DNA from: Euglena gracilis
Lineage: Eukaryota > Euglenida > Euglenophyceae > Euglenales
DNA: 64,000 nucleotides
Reading direction: 5' to 3'
NCBI GenBank assembly: GCA_039621445.1
Contig: CP154957.1
Span: forward strand, 43,535,465 to 43,599,464
Below, piece by piece: positions 34,330-45,528 of the stretch (positions within the stretch are counted from its first letter, which is position 1; the number at the start of each line of letters is the position of its first letter). The translations under genes and the position numbers were made by a program. A model generated the notes under the pieces. The model was not told where the DNA came from, did not search any database, and was given only the letters and a program-made list of their open reading frames with translations.

Positions 34330-34628
34330 CGGTCTGCTCCAGGTGCTCCACCACGCGCTGGAGGCGGGCCACGCGGGCGTCCAGCAGCCGGCTCTGCTCC
34401 TCCAGCAGCCGGGCAAAGACCCGCACCGCCTCGACGTGGGCGAGGGGCAGCACGGGACCGCCGTGGCCGCCCTGGGCGGCGTACTCCGCCCGGAGGCAGA
34501 CGGCGAGGTCGTGGACGCCGAGGAGGGCGGCGTGGACGTCGGCGCAGCGCTCCTCCGGTAGGCAGGGGGAGGCGGGGAGGTACTGGCGTGTGAGCTCCAT
34601 CAGCGTGTCCCGGTTCCAGGGGAGGTAC
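34330..34628 (-). CDS. DHC exon 39: start of stalk, coiled coil 1
   Basis: Starts [20 protein letters not shown], which joins to the family motif DWFQPWP..AL...A..FL. Later [20 protein letters not shown] aligns with the segment ...F..E.KRHNYVTPTSYLE, then [20 protein letters not shown] opens coiled coil 1. The acceptor lies at the end of a CA repeat. Confidence 0.93.
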
Positions 34629-34652
34629 CTGTGTGTGTGTGTGTGTGTGCGT

Positions 34653-34692
<40 letters not shown>

Positions 34693-34740
34693 GTGTGTGT
34701 GTCCGCGCGCGCGTGTGTGTGCATGTATGCGCACATGCGT
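34629..34740. repeat. GT microsatellite at the exon 39 acceptor
   Basis: (GT)n with GC-rich interruptions begins two bases from the exon 39 boundary. On the coding strand it reads (CA)n-CAG, so the repeat itself forms the splice acceptor context. Confidence 0.88.
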
Positions 34741-34748
34741 GTCCGTGT

Positions 34749-35109
34749 CATACAATTGCTTACCGACCCCCGGGGGGGGGAGGGGGGGGTCACTCCACTT
34801 TTTTAAAAACCAGTCAGTCACTTTTTTTTGGGAAGCCAGTCAGTCACTACCCCCCCCCGGGGGGGGGGGTCGGCCACTCAGAAAAACGGCCACTTTCCAG
34901 TCACTTTAGGCCATTTTAGGCCAAAAAAATTTTTCCGGCGCCTTCGGCGCCGGGGTCACTCAAGCCACTTTTGCCCACTCCTGGCCGACCCCCCCCCCCC
35001 CGGGGGGGGAGGGGGTCCGGGCCCAAAACCAGTCAGTCACTCTGAAAAAACCAGTCACCCACCCCCCCCCCGGGGGGGGGGGGTGGGACAGTGCTTAAGC
35101 AATTGTCTG
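34749..35109. mobile_element. 361-bp inverted-repeat element with perfect 8-bp target duplication
   Basis: The ends are CATACAATTGCTTACC and, reversed, CAGACAATTGCTTAAG. The flanks are identical 8-mers GTCCGTGT (34741-34748 and 35110-35117). The interior has C/G-run palindromes, CCAGTCAGTCAC words and a CCGGCGCCTTCGGCGCCGG hairpin. It inserted within a GT-rich tract. It is non-coding; the size and duplication suit an hAT-like MITE. Confidence 0.82.
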
Positions 35110-35667
35110 GTCCGTGTGCACTTGTGTGTTCACACGGGTGTGTGTGCGTGCATTGTGCGTATTGTGTGTGTGCGTTGTGTGTGTGTGTGTGTGTGTGTGT
35201 ACGTGTATGTGTGGTGTGTCTGTTTGTGTGTGTAGGTCTGGAGGGGACAGAGGGGGGCTCTGTCCTCAGGACAGGGGATCCTGCTTTGGAAAATTTCCCA
35301 GTGTAAGCCTTTGGGACTTTATTTTTCAGCCAAACTGTGTGCATGCATACTAACAAACAATAACAAATATGGAACAATGCACATTGTGTACATTCTGTTG
35401 GGAAAAAGCGGGGAATTGTTGGGACGTCAGCCACAACGGATTTGTGGTGTAGCTTATGGCGCGGGGGAGAGGAAAGAAAAAAGGTTGCAAGGGCACCACC
35501 ACTCATTCGTCAGTTGACTGCAAAAAGAGCCTGGCAATTTATGAATGAAATGACATATGCACCGAAAAAAAATATAAATAAACAAACAAAATAAAACAAG
35601 AAAGAAAAGAAAGCAATACAGCAAGGAAGCAAGACCGTCAAAAGAAAAACAGGGGGGGAATCCACAC

Positions 35668-35870
35668 CACTCCACTGTTACGTTGCCCAGCAGGGCGGGG
35701 AACTGCCGCACCGCCCCGCGCCAGAACGGCCCGGCCGGGTCGGCTGCCAGGACGACGTGCAGGTTCTGGCGACACAGCTGGAAGAAGGCGGCGACCACGG
35801 CGTCCCAGCTGTCCTGGTGCGTCGCCGCGCGGGCCATCGCCTGCAGGGCGGGCAGCCCCGGCTCCAGGTC
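35668..35870 (-). CDS. DHC exon 38: AAA4
   Basis: Contains AFFQLCRQNLHVVLAADPAG then VRQFPALLGNVTVEW, matching FFI.RVR.NLHVVLCMSPVG...R.R.RMFPSLVNC.TIDW. The donor splits the conserved Trp codon, completed by exon 39. Confidence 0.95.
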
Positions 35871-36309
35871 CTCGGGGCCTGGGGCGAAGCAGCCGGGCCT
35901 GGGGGGCTTCGTTGAACAGAGGTTGTCGTTTTGGTCTCTGTTTCAACGTACCCCAAAGATAGGCAAGCACCCACTGGTGGGGTTCAGAGCCGAGGAGAGC
36001 CAAGGAAACGTGGACGACCCTGAATGGATGGCGTCGATGGAAAATCTATTTTTTTCATATTTTTTCCCTATATTTTCATATTTCATGAAAAAAATTCCCC
36101 GTTTGAAAAACCTTTTGGGCACAACAGGATCCCTGGAATGTAGCCACACCAACGCTACCACTGGCATCCTTGTGGCTCCGAAGAGGGACCTTCTATGATG
36201 TGTATGTGTGCACACATTGACTTGTTGGAGGTGATCGGAGAACGCCCCAGAAGCTCCATAATGTTTCCAGGAAATAAGCAGTGGCCACAAGAGTGACAGA
36301 CAGACCGAC
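35871..36309 (-). other. Intron, no repeat seen
   Basis: 0.4 kb between exons 37 and 38. AT-rich in 36040-36110, otherwise plain. Confidence 0.5.
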
Positions 36310-36435
36310 GAGGCCAAACATCTCCCCCGACCGCAGGAGACCGTTGACGTCCTCCAGGATGTCGTCGTGCACCAGCTGCGTGTCGCGCAGGAAGAGGAAC
36401 ACCACCTCGTCAGAGCAGCCTGCCTCCAGCATGGC
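36310..36435 (-). CDS. DHC exon 37: AAA4 Walker B region
   Basis: Reads AMLEAGCSDEVVFLFLRDTQ then LEDVNGLLRSGEM, matching KAG.....TVFLFTDTQI..E.FLEDINN.LN.GEVPNLF. It joins exon 36 in phase 0 with no missing residues. Acceptor CTGCAG, donor CTC|GTCGGT. Confidence 0.95.
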
Positions 36436-36702
36436 CTGCAGAGGGGGCCCCAATCCCTTCCCCTCCCGCAGCCTGGGCTGCTCAAAAAAAATCTTTCACC
36501 TCCATATAAAATTTTTAATCCTGTTGTGGAAAAAATGTGGCCCAGAATTTTCCGAGAGACAATTTTGTTTATCATCGGCGCGCGAGCGTGTGAGCTTGTG
36601 TTTGAATGGGAATGTGAGCATGGTGCACCAGTGTGCAGACGAGTACACGGGTGCACGTCTGTGTGTGCCCTGCCTGTCCCTTGGCGCCAGAAAGGGGTGA
36701 AC

Positions 36703-36997
36703 CCGCTTCAAGTCCCCCCGCCACTCCGGCAGGGCGTAGGTCGGGACGAGGGACAGACAGTGCAGCTTCGCGTCGTGGATGAAGGCGGCGAGCTGCACGA
36801 GGGTGAGCCGCCCGGCCCCCGGTGGCCCGGCGAGCAGCGCATGCCCCGGGGCGAGGCGCAGCAGCCGGCCGAGGGCGGTGAGGTGCCGCACCAGTGTGTC
36901 CCACACACCCAGCCGATCCTCCCGATTCGTGCTGTCGTTGAACGCCATCACGAACTCCAGAACCTTGCCCCGCAGCTGGTCTGGGTCTGGGAATAGC
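36703..36997 (-). CDS. DHC exon 36: AAA4 with Walker A
   Basis: Reads LRGKVLEFVMAFND, then GHALLAGPPGAGRLTLVQLA and LPEWRGDLKR. It matches L...L..YN......M.LVLF.DAL.H..RI.R.....[23 protein letters not shown] and FREDLK. The Arg in the P-loop (GAGR) is normal for dynein AAA4. The acceptor follows a strong pyrimidine tract. Confidence 0.95.
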
Positions 36998-37184
36998 CTG
37001 GAGAGCGGTAAAGGACAACATAACAAACAATGTTATGGCAATTGGACCACACGTGGACAACCCGCAGTATCCTGGCCGCACCTCCCCTGAAGAAGGTGAA
37101 GGACACCTCCCTTGCCATGGTCCCACGTATGATTAAAATTCTGTTCGAATCTCACCCCCCCCACAAAAGCCGCCGGCAGCCCTC

Positions 37185-37401
37185 CCACACCCACACCCAT
37201 CCACCCACCCACCCACATACGCGCACACACGCCAGCCCACCCACACCCACACCCACACCCACACCCACACCCACACCCACACCCACACCCACACCCACAC
37301 CCACACCCACACCCACACCCACACCCACACCCACCCACCCACCCACCCACCCACCCACACCACTCACCACACCACCCACCCACCACACCCACCCCCCCCC
37401 C

Positions 37402-37457
<56 letters not shown>

Positions 37458-37475
37458 TCCCCCCCCCCCTTTTCC
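37185..37475. repeat. CACCCA hexamer tract followed by a long C-run
   Basis: (ACACCC)n from about 37230 to 37335, then CCCA-rich sequence and a nearly pure C-run at about 37390-37465. On the transcribed sense strand this is (GGGTGT)n and a G-run, which could form G-quadruplexes. It lies in the exon 35-36 intron. Confidence 0.9.
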
Positions 37476-37703
37476 TCCTGCAGCCCCCCGAACAACTTGC
37501 CCCGGTGGCCCTCGCTTTCCACCGCCCCGACGTGCCGACAGGGGAGCCCGTGGAGTGAGCCCCGATGGGCACGGCTCCCAATCGGGTCACCAACCTTAAG
37601 GGGGGCACCGCATTGCGGTGGTGCGATGGACGTTCCGCAGACAATTCGGAAACATTCATCAGCGCCTTGGTAGCCTCCCAGATGCGCTTCACAGCCCATC
37701 GAC

Positions 37704-37854
37704 CCCCAATCTTGGGGGCGGCCGTTCTGGGGGTCCCTGGCCGGTCGGCCAGCACGCGCTCCAGCTCCGCCCACCACCAGGCGCGGTCCTCGGCGTCGCA
37801 CAGGCGGTCGTGGAAGACGCGGGAACACTCGTGCACCCAGAGGGCAGTCGCCAC
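37704..37854 (-). CDS. DHC exon 35: WVHEC.RVF motif
   Basis: Reads VATALWVHECSRVFHDRLCD then AEDRAWWWAELERVL, matching LVRLWVHECLRVF.DRLVD..DR.WF...L...L. The acceptor is taken as CCCCGAG|GTGGCG for phase. The low end (ATTGGGG|GTCGAT) is provisional because the next exon may need another phase. Confidence 0.88.
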
Positions 37855-38378
37855 CTCGGGGCCGGGGGCAGCGCTGTCACCTGTGCTGCGGGCGGGGGAC
37901 CGACCCCCACCAGAAGACCCTGTGCACCCCCCCGCCCAACTTCATATGTCCAACAGCAAACCACCACCATCACCACCACCACCACCACCACCACAACGTG
38001 GCAATGTTTTTGCCACGTTGACCATTGAGACAGTTTTGAATCCATTTGAGACAGATGACCTGAAATTTGTGAAAATACTGACCTACAAAGCAATAAATCA
38101 ATTTCAGGGGAAACAGAGAGAATGATCTGATGGCAATGGTTTTACACTTTCACACATATTGGCAAATAAACCTGTAGCTGTTGCAAAAGAGAGCTCCCAA
38201 AAAGGGTGACAAGGGCAGGTGACTTGCAGAGCAGGGCAAGTTTCGGGAGTGACAAACAGCATACCCTGACAGAGAGATAATGCAAAAATCACCAATCAGA
38301 GTGAAAAAGACAAATACAAAGACAAACCGAGATCACACAGTGTGGAACATGCCACTAACACACACATGCACACATGAA

Positions 38379-38379
<1 letters not shown>

Positions 38380-38409
<30 letters not shown>

Positions 38410-38465
38410 GCGCACACACACACACACACAACCACACAGACACACACACCAACGCGCATACAGAC
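38380..38465. repeat. CA/CG microsatellite
   Basis: (CA)n interrupted by a (CG)n core near 38397-38412, lying a few bases downstream (coding sense) of the exon 34 donor, where it reads (GT)n. Confidence 0.88.
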
Positions 38466-38474
38466 AACACGCAC

Positions 38475-38674
38475 CTGCACCACGCGGGCGACGTCCCGCA
38501 GCCCAAAGATGTAGTGGGGCTGTGCCAGCGATGGACGAAAATGCGCCGCTGTGGCCAGGCACAGCTTTGCAGTCGCCTGGGCCAGTTTGGGGACGAGGGT
38601 GACCACCTCGCTGTCGAAGCAGCTGAAGTACGCCCGCAGCACCCCGCGGGCCACGTGGAACAGGGTTGGCTCCG
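38475..38674 (-). CDS. DHC exon 34: AAA3 C-terminal part
   Basis: Contains GVLRAYFSCF and AQPHYIFGLRDVARVVQ, a close match to SHYTFNLRDLSRVFQG. The acceptor ATCGCAG fits phase 1 of exon 33 and the donor is CAG|GTGCGT. Confidence 0.95.
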
Positions 38675-39344
38675 CTGCGATGCCGGGAGAGGGGTTGGGG
38701 CGCTGGGGACACTGGGGACAGGAAGTCCATTAGCGATCCCTAGGGGGATCCAGTTCCAAAGCTGGAGCATTTGAGGCCAAATTATGGACCTCAGCTTCGG
38801 CCAACTTTTAGAACATCTGCCCAAAAGTTTCATGTTCATTCAGATGAGATAAGATTGAGGCTGGTGGTATGAGAGGGACAGACACACCGTTGTGTTATGG
38901 AATTCGAGGATTTTCGGACTTTTTTTTGCAGTTTCGGTTCCTTTTTTTTTTGGTCCATCAGAGTGCGAGGGGGGGGGTCAGCCAGCAGCCTTTTTTCAGC
39001 GCCCCCCCCCCCCTCCAGGAGAACCAACCAAAAACGACTTCATTCATCCCTCTCCTGGAGAATGAAAACGAGCACGTATGGTTTCTTACACAACCCATTA
39101 TATTTCCCCCAACAACTTTCATGTTGTTGACATGTTGAAAAACACCACTTTTGACCAATCTTGCTAAAAAGCTTGCTAAAAAACTAGAAAAATGGGCCAT
39201 TTGGGGGGATATTCACAACGACCCTTTGACTCATAATGCCACAAAACCTTTCCAGGGGTTATTCGGGTAAATAAAATGGATCCTGAAAACTTCTCCAATG
39301 GTTCTGTGGTGAAAATGCCATTTTGATAACTTGAATTATTCTAC

Positions 39345-39973
<629 letters not shown>

Positions 39974-40289
39974 CTGCCGGTGGGGGGGGGGGGCGAGGGG
40001 TCGCTGTAGGTAGCTGGGGTGGGGGTGGGGGGGGGGTAGGAGGCCTGAAAGGATCGGGAGGGGGGCTCTGGCCAGGATGCTTGGCACGGACCAAAAAGCA
40101 GGTTGGCCCCATGTGTGCTGCGCCGCAGTCACTCAGCACCGGACGCCGCCGATGCCAGACAATGGCAGAGACGTGGGACAAGACATTGGGGGTTTTCAGC
40201 GGAAGGGGGCGTGAAGAAAAATGACAGAGAACGGACCATAATATCACGCCTCCATCGTTGGCCCTCAAACACCGAGGACACTGCCACAC

Positions 40290-40423
40290 CATAGGCGGCA
40301 GAGGTACAGCGCTGGAACCGGTCCTCCAGCCGGTGCTGTAGGGTCTGGCCTGTGGTGACTGCCGTGACCCCGGCGCCAGGCCCCCTCGGGTGCAGGCGCA
40401 TGTTCATGTGAGTGTGCCACTTG
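40290..40423 (-). CDS. DHC exon 32: AAA3
   Basis: Contains VTAVTTGQTLQHRLEDRFQR then CTSAAYG, matching NFSAQTSA.QTQ.IIE.KLEKR.KG.YGPP. Acceptor CTCAAAG, donor ATG|GTGTGG. The phase with exon 31 is not perfect, so the acceptor may be elsewhere. Confidence 0.82.
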
Positions 40424-41099
40424 CTTTGAGCGCCAGGGTGGAGGGGGTCGGCTGGAGGCACAAACCTCAGGGGGAGGGAGCCCGATAACTGCAACGAATT
40501 GCTGTTTGCAATTGCTCAATGTTTCAGGGACTGATGGTTCTAGGCATCAGAATCTCACGTTCAAGGTCTGGTCGTTTTCAGTGCTGTGCTGCAAACAAGC
40601 ATTCATCTGTGCAAGTGGAAAGAGATTGAAATGATGCTTCGTTTGTGCTGGCATTCAACACAAAGAATGAAGAATTCCCCGCAACTGGGGGGATTATGGC
40701 GGAGAATGAGGAGCACAAGAGGCAGAAGGAAAGCGGAACTCTATTTGGTGTTTTGTTGAATCAAAGATGTGGGGACTGCTGCCAGCTGGGGACTAAGACA
40801 AGAAACTGGTTCCGAAACACTCACCCCCCGTTTTCTTTGAAAAAGCAGAGATAAAATGCTGCAGGATCAGACAGAATTGGGCGAAATTGCCAAATTTTGG
40901 GTCCATGTTTCATGTTCCTTGCTTCTTCTGGTAGAGGTTCCAATTTCACCCATGCCCAATCACCTCCTCCCAGCACATCAAAATCCTGTCCCCCCCCCTG
41001 TCCCCCTGGGACGGCAGTGTGATGTGCTTGGGGGGAGGGAGGGTGAGAGGGCGGAGCCTGCCCGATGTCCATCGCGTCCTGCCGGGCCAGCTGCCCTAC
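40424..41099 (-). other. Intron, no repeat seen
   Basis: 0.7 kb between exons 31 and 32; I see nothing beyond short C-runs near 40990. Confidence 0.45.
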
Positions 41100-41170
41100 G
41101 GAGGCCAGCTCCCCCACGATGGCCCGCAGCGTGTGGGACTTGCCCGCCCCGGCGGCGCCGAGGACGAGGG
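41100..41170 (-). CDS. DHC exon 31: AAA3 Walker A, intact
   Basis: Encodes LVLGAAGAGKSHTLRAIVGE, matching PVLFVGPTGTGKSV...... The P-loop is complete (G-x4-G-K-S), unlike AAA1 and AAA2. It is small and off-frame to longer open frames. The acceptor is CCCCCAG (an alternative AG lies ~34 bases upstream) and the donor TCC|GTAGGG. Confidence 0.88.
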
Positions 41171-42298
41171 CTGGGGGCAGGGCCGACTCTCCGCGGGCTG
41201 TGCGTGGCGACGATGACTTGGCTCAACGCGTAGAGGGACAGATCGGAGTGGACGAAGCCCCTGGGGGGGTCTTTCTCTGTTCACCCCATGCCCAAATAAT
41301 CAGCCCCAGGAGGGGGGGGTGACAAGAGGGTCAGAAAATTGCCGCCTTTGGCACCGGACCACCTTCCTTCCATTAGGGGGGTCTGGCAAAAAAACACCAC
41401 CACCACCACCACCACCACCACTGCAGAAATTTACCACCCACTGGAAGGTGGGGGCAGGTCAGTAAAAATGCGAATGCACCGGTGGGCTTTTGGAAACCCC
41501 TCTATTATTTACAGGTGATTCTTCCAAATACTATTCTACTATTTCTGGACGGCACCACCAATTTTTTCTAGGTCCAATTATGTGCTCACCCAATACTCTC
41601 TGGACACTTCCATGCTGTTGTCTTTGGCCAATCTGCCAGTACCTGGACAAATTCGGACATTCATGGGACAAATTAGCCTTTGCGTCCTGTCAAATTAAGA
41701 TTTGACGATCAGAATGAAGCCAGGAGTTACCATCATAAAAAGCATTTTCAAAGAATCATCTCCAATTTGGCACCAGTTTGGCAAACACCATGGATAAAAA
41801 GGTTAAAAATTCAGAAAATACTTTGGACGCCTCGTCCAAAAACTTTCGAAAAAATTGGAGGGATGTTGTTCCTCCAATACTATCCGGACCACTTTCCTCC
41901 AGCCTTCTATTCTCTTGGGTGGTACCGGGGGTTCGGTATTTTTTTCGCTTTGGGGTTTTCGTGCCATTCTGATTTCAAAAAAAAAACAGCAAAAAAAACA
42001 CGTAAATCCCGGCAGAGCCGGTGCCAAAAACGAGAAATCACTCGTATTTTGTCGAATCCTACTGCCTCTCGCCCTCACCCCTTGTAACGCCGGTGCTCAA
42101 AATGGTTTTTGGTCGGTTTGCGAAAATGCGGACATCGACCAAAAAAACTTAAGTGCGAGATGCGTCACCCAAGGTTCTGCCCCTCAGTACTCATCCTTGC
42201 GGGACAACGCCCGGAGCCACACTTGGCTCCTGGCTGGGCACAGAAACGGATCCGTACTGCCCCCCCAAGCACTTCTTTGGGGGGGTGAGCGGACCCAC
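41171..42298 (-). other. Intron with a CAC microsatellite
   Basis: 1.1 kb between exons 30 and 31. (CAC)n at 41395-41420, then AT-rich unique-looking sequence. No gene supported. Confidence 0.5.
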
Positions 42299-42448
42299 AC
42301 CGTCCATGGCCCCGGGGGGACCCCCGGGCCTCCTCCGCTGCCGGCCGAGAGGCCCTGGGCGGGCGGCCGGCGGTGAGGGCGAGGGGGGCCAGGAGGACGA
42401 GTGGCGCCGTGGCGGGCGTGGCCACGAAGAAGTCTGCGACGAGCACCT
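42299..42448 (-). CDS. DHC exon 30: AAA3 N-terminal part
   Basis: Contains LVADFFVATPATAPLVLLAP, matching the AAA3 lead-in E.IVPTVDTVRYSYLLDLL. The acceptor CCCAG|AGGTGC fits phase 1. The low end is uncertain: GTGGGT at 42298 keeps the phase with exon 31, but GTCCCC at 42321 also exists. Confidence 0.72.
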
Positions 42449-43184
42449 CTGGGCGGAACTCGAAGGGCCGCAGCGGCCGGGGGCAAGCGCCGACCACCCC
42501 GTGGCGGGGGGGGGGGGGCGGGCGGTTCCTACCCCAATGCCTACCCCGGGGAAGGCACCGCTAGACCGTTTCCGCCCGATGAGCCCTTCATGGTGTCCGC
42601 GGAGAAATTTGGGCCGGGGTTCCCTCTGCAGATCCTTTCTCCCTGCAGTGCGACCGGTGAACTGTCGAAACGAAATCACTGGAGCGTTTATTGCGGAAAT
42701 GGGAATGGGTCGAAAGCTGCCAATTCAATGCCCAGAATCAGATGGGTATGCCTGGGACACGATGGGCTGTGAGCGCTTGGCTATGGGACCCACTGGAGGG
42801 TTAGAGGTTGCACGCAATAGTCGAACACTGTGGGCAGAAAAAAAAGAGAGCTTCAAAATACAGCTACAATGATCTCGTCCCATGTCTTTAAAAAATGTAA
42901 CCGTGCAGCTCATCCTAATTGACAAGACTGAACCAGCTTCACTAATCCAACACAATAACGTGCTGCTATCGGATTGGGAGGGGTCATTGGAAACGTCTCT
43001 GTGACCTCTGATCAGGGATGATGACTGGACATGGGGGAGGCAGAACCATCAGGAAGAAAATTATAAACATCCAAAATTCCTCCAATATTGCATCAAAATT
43101 ATAAGTTTTTTTTTATATAAAAAATCAGCAAAAAAAACACTAACTCGTAACCTTGGGGGTTATGAGTCACAACACATCACACAC
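42449..43184 (-). other. Intron, no repeat seen
   Basis: 0.7 kb between exons 29 and 30; a G-run at 42507-42518 lies on the plus strand. Otherwise unremarkable. Confidence 0.45.
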
Positions 43185-43370
43185 CCGAGCGCTTATCGGG
43201 GAAGGGGCGCTGGTGTTTCGCGAAGATCTCTCGCACCAGTGTGTCGAATTTCGCCCGGTCGTCATTGAGGACGAGGCTGCCAACGGTCCAGATGAGGGCA
43301 AAAGCGGCGTACATGTGGAAAAGCGTCTCTGGATCTGCCTCCACGGCAGCGAGGTTGAGGTGGGGGCAGG
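43185..43370 (-). CDS. DHC exon 29: FALIW motif before AAA3
   Basis: Contains LFHMYAAFALIWTVGSLVLN then DDRAKFDTLVREIF, a direct match to YFVFALIWSIGG.L..D.R.KFD.F.RE. Acceptor GTGTCAG, donor CGG|GTGTGT. The CA repeat at 43481-43636 lies upstream in the same intron. Confidence 0.95.
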
Positions 43371-43480
43371 CTGACACAACGATGGCCGCTGGGATCCGGG
43401 AACAACAGCGGCCCGGTTGCTGGGTTTCTAGGCATACAAGCATCAGGACTGTGTCCTCATGTCCCACACACAAAAGCGCA

Positions 43481-43638
<158 letters not shown>

Positions 43639-43968
43639 CCTTTTCCATTTGCACAAAGAAGCTCGACATGGATAATGTGATGTACCTCCCCCCCCTGTGC
43701 CAATGTTCCAGAAAAATGCCGGTGACAAGGGGTGTGTGTCAAAAACACGCCATATCAATGGCATGGCACCATGGCATATACCTGGTTACAGTTACGTTCC
43801 ATAAAATGTCGTTGAAACAGAGGCGTGTCAACAGCCCTCTGCGCCTTGGACAAGGGGGGGGTAATGCCCTCTCCACCTATGAGAGGAAGCAAGAACCAAT
43901 TCCCCCTTTCTCTGCTTGGCAGCCTGGGCTGGGGACCACGCTGTGCGAGAAAGCCAACGTCTCGGTAC

Positions 43969-44114
43969 GGGCGGAGCGGAGTGGCGTGTCCGGCTCGTCG
44001 GAGTCCCCCGCGCCGGAGGACTCATCCTCCTCCTCCGCCGCGGACCCCTCGTCGCTGCAGGGGGCGGAGGGGCAGAGGAGGCACTGGGTGGCGAGGAACG
44101 CCCCTGCCAGGCTG
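43969..44114 (-). CDS. DHC exon 28: AAA2-AAA3 connector with acidic insert
   Basis: Reads SLAGAFLATQCLLCPSAPCS then an acidic run (EGSAAEEEDESSGAGDSDEP). The family has a short Pro/Asp-rich loop here before the AFVFALIWS motif. The splice phases at both ends fit the neighbours (2 in, 1 out). Confidence 0.75.
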
Positions 44115-44250
44115 CTCTTCACTCGTCCTTGCACTCTAGTTGCTTGCCCTCCCCGTCCCACACCCCTGGGGTTGGTTTTGGGTCTTGGCAGGGCCCAACC
44201 CAAGCGCAATTGCTCTGGACAATGACGCAGCAGGGTTCGGGGGAGCGGAC

Positions 44251-44513
44251 CTGATATCCTCCGGCCCCTCCCCGGCGGCGTCCAGCGAGGCCAGCAGGCC
44301 CCCCAGCAGCCCGGCGAAGCTCTCGAGCACGGCGGCCCCGGCGAGGGGCGTCACGAGCCGGCACTGCGCCGCCACCAGTGGCAGGAGCGGCCCGAACCAC
44401 GTCTGCAACCACCGGGCGAGGGTCTCGGCCTCCAGGCGGGTGGAGTGCTGCCCCGCCAGCCGCTCGCTGACGCGGGCCGCTGCCGAGGGCCACACGGCGT
44501 CCGACCCACCCGG
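44251..44513 (-). CDS. DHC exon 27: AAA2 C-terminal helices
   Basis: Contains LARWLQTWFGPLLPLVAAQC then LVTPLAGAAVLESFAGLLGG, the counterpart of LF.KY..P.L.FVR.......PV.....V.SL..LL..LL. Acceptor GGCAG|CCGGGT, donor CAG|GTCCGC. Confidence 0.88.
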
Positions 44514-44762
44514 CTGCCGGCCGTTGGGGGTGTGGGGGGGGGGGGCGGTGTGTGCGGTGGTGTGAGTGTGGCATCGCATGGGCATATTGCAGGGAGCGGA
44601 TTTGGCCCATTTCAGAAGCAGGAGGGTTCCTTCACCCTTCGCAATACAGAATCGGTTGCTTGCAAGAGTGGGAAGTGAGCCTCGTGTGTCACGCGTGACA
44701 AGCATGACTGAAGATGTCGACTGCCTTCCAGGGAGGGGGTGGGAGGCGGCGGGGTGGCCGAC

Positions 44763-44967
44763 CCCACCCGGCAGCACGACGTGGGCGCAGCGGCCGACGA
44801 GGGCGGGGGAGGCGTCGTCCAGCGTCACGGTCTCGAACAGGAGGCGCAGCCCGGGGGCCGGCGGGAGCTGCTCGCCGCTGGGCAGCGCCAGGCGGCCGCC
44901 GTCCAGTGCGGGGCACAGGCCGTCCACCCAGCACGCCCGCAGCGCGCCGTCCAACACGACCCATGCT
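44763..44967 (-). CDS. DHC exon 26: AAA2 Walker B and sensor region
   Basis: Reads AWVVLDGALRACWVDGLCPA, then LALPSGEQLPPAPGLRLLFE and ASPALVGRC. It matches [27 protein letters not shown]..GERI......LLFE...L..ATPATVSR. The Walker B Asp is kept. Acceptor CCCGCAG, donor GGG|GTCGGC. Confidence 0.95.
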
Positions 44968-45317
44968 CTGCGGGAAAGCGGACCGCAACCACAGCGCAGA
45001 AACGAAACCACCAAAAGGTCACAGGCTTAATCTCATGGGAGATTTTTTGTCCTCTTTGTGCTCAATTCTATCAAAAAACACTGTGATTGGTTTTGAAAAT
45101 GCAAAATCATCGAAAATGGATCGCTAAAAAAACTCTGGAGAAATGGGGGGGAAATTGTCAAGTGAATTATCACAGGCCGCACAAGAATAAGAAAAAAAAT
45201 TGAAAAAATGGGCAAAAAGGAAGAAAACATGAAACACAAATATGTCTCCCTGATGACCTCCAGCCAGACGTCCACATCGTCTGTCGTTTCGACCATCCAA
45301 TCCCCGCACAGGCATAC

Positions 45318-45482
45318 GGGGATGCGGCGCCCTCCTCGGCCAGCCCCGCCGTGCGCAGTGCCTGGGCGAGGAGGCCGTCCGCCCAGCGCCCCTCCGCCGG
45401 CACGCCGCCGTAGAGGTCCGCGGCGGTGAGGGCGTTCGGGTACAGCACCAGTGGGGCGGCAGCGGCGGCCCCGGCCGGGTGG
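45318..45482 (-). CDS. DHC exon 25: AAA2
   Basis: Contains VLYPNALTAADLYGGVPAEG then WADGLLAQALR, matching ..LNPKAIT...LYGE.D..T.EWTDGI.S...R. The acceptor follows a CA repeat (CACACGAG). The donor CCC|GTATGC puts the join to exon 26 exactly in phase, so the frame change seen here is splicing, not a mutation. Confidence 0.92.
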
Positions 45483-45484
<2 letters not shown>

Positions 45485-45523
<39 letters not shown>

Positions 45524-45528
45524 GTGTG
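45485..45528. repeat. GT microsatellite at the exon 25 acceptor
   Basis: (TG)n directly outside exon 25; reads (CA)n before the CGAG acceptor on the coding strand. The element 45529-46137 is inserted in it. Confidence 0.9.

Noticed and set aside
45124-45480. Frameshift in AAA2 near 45318
   Set aside because: A GTATGC donor at the point of divergence joins exon 26 exactly in phase, so it is a normal intron start.
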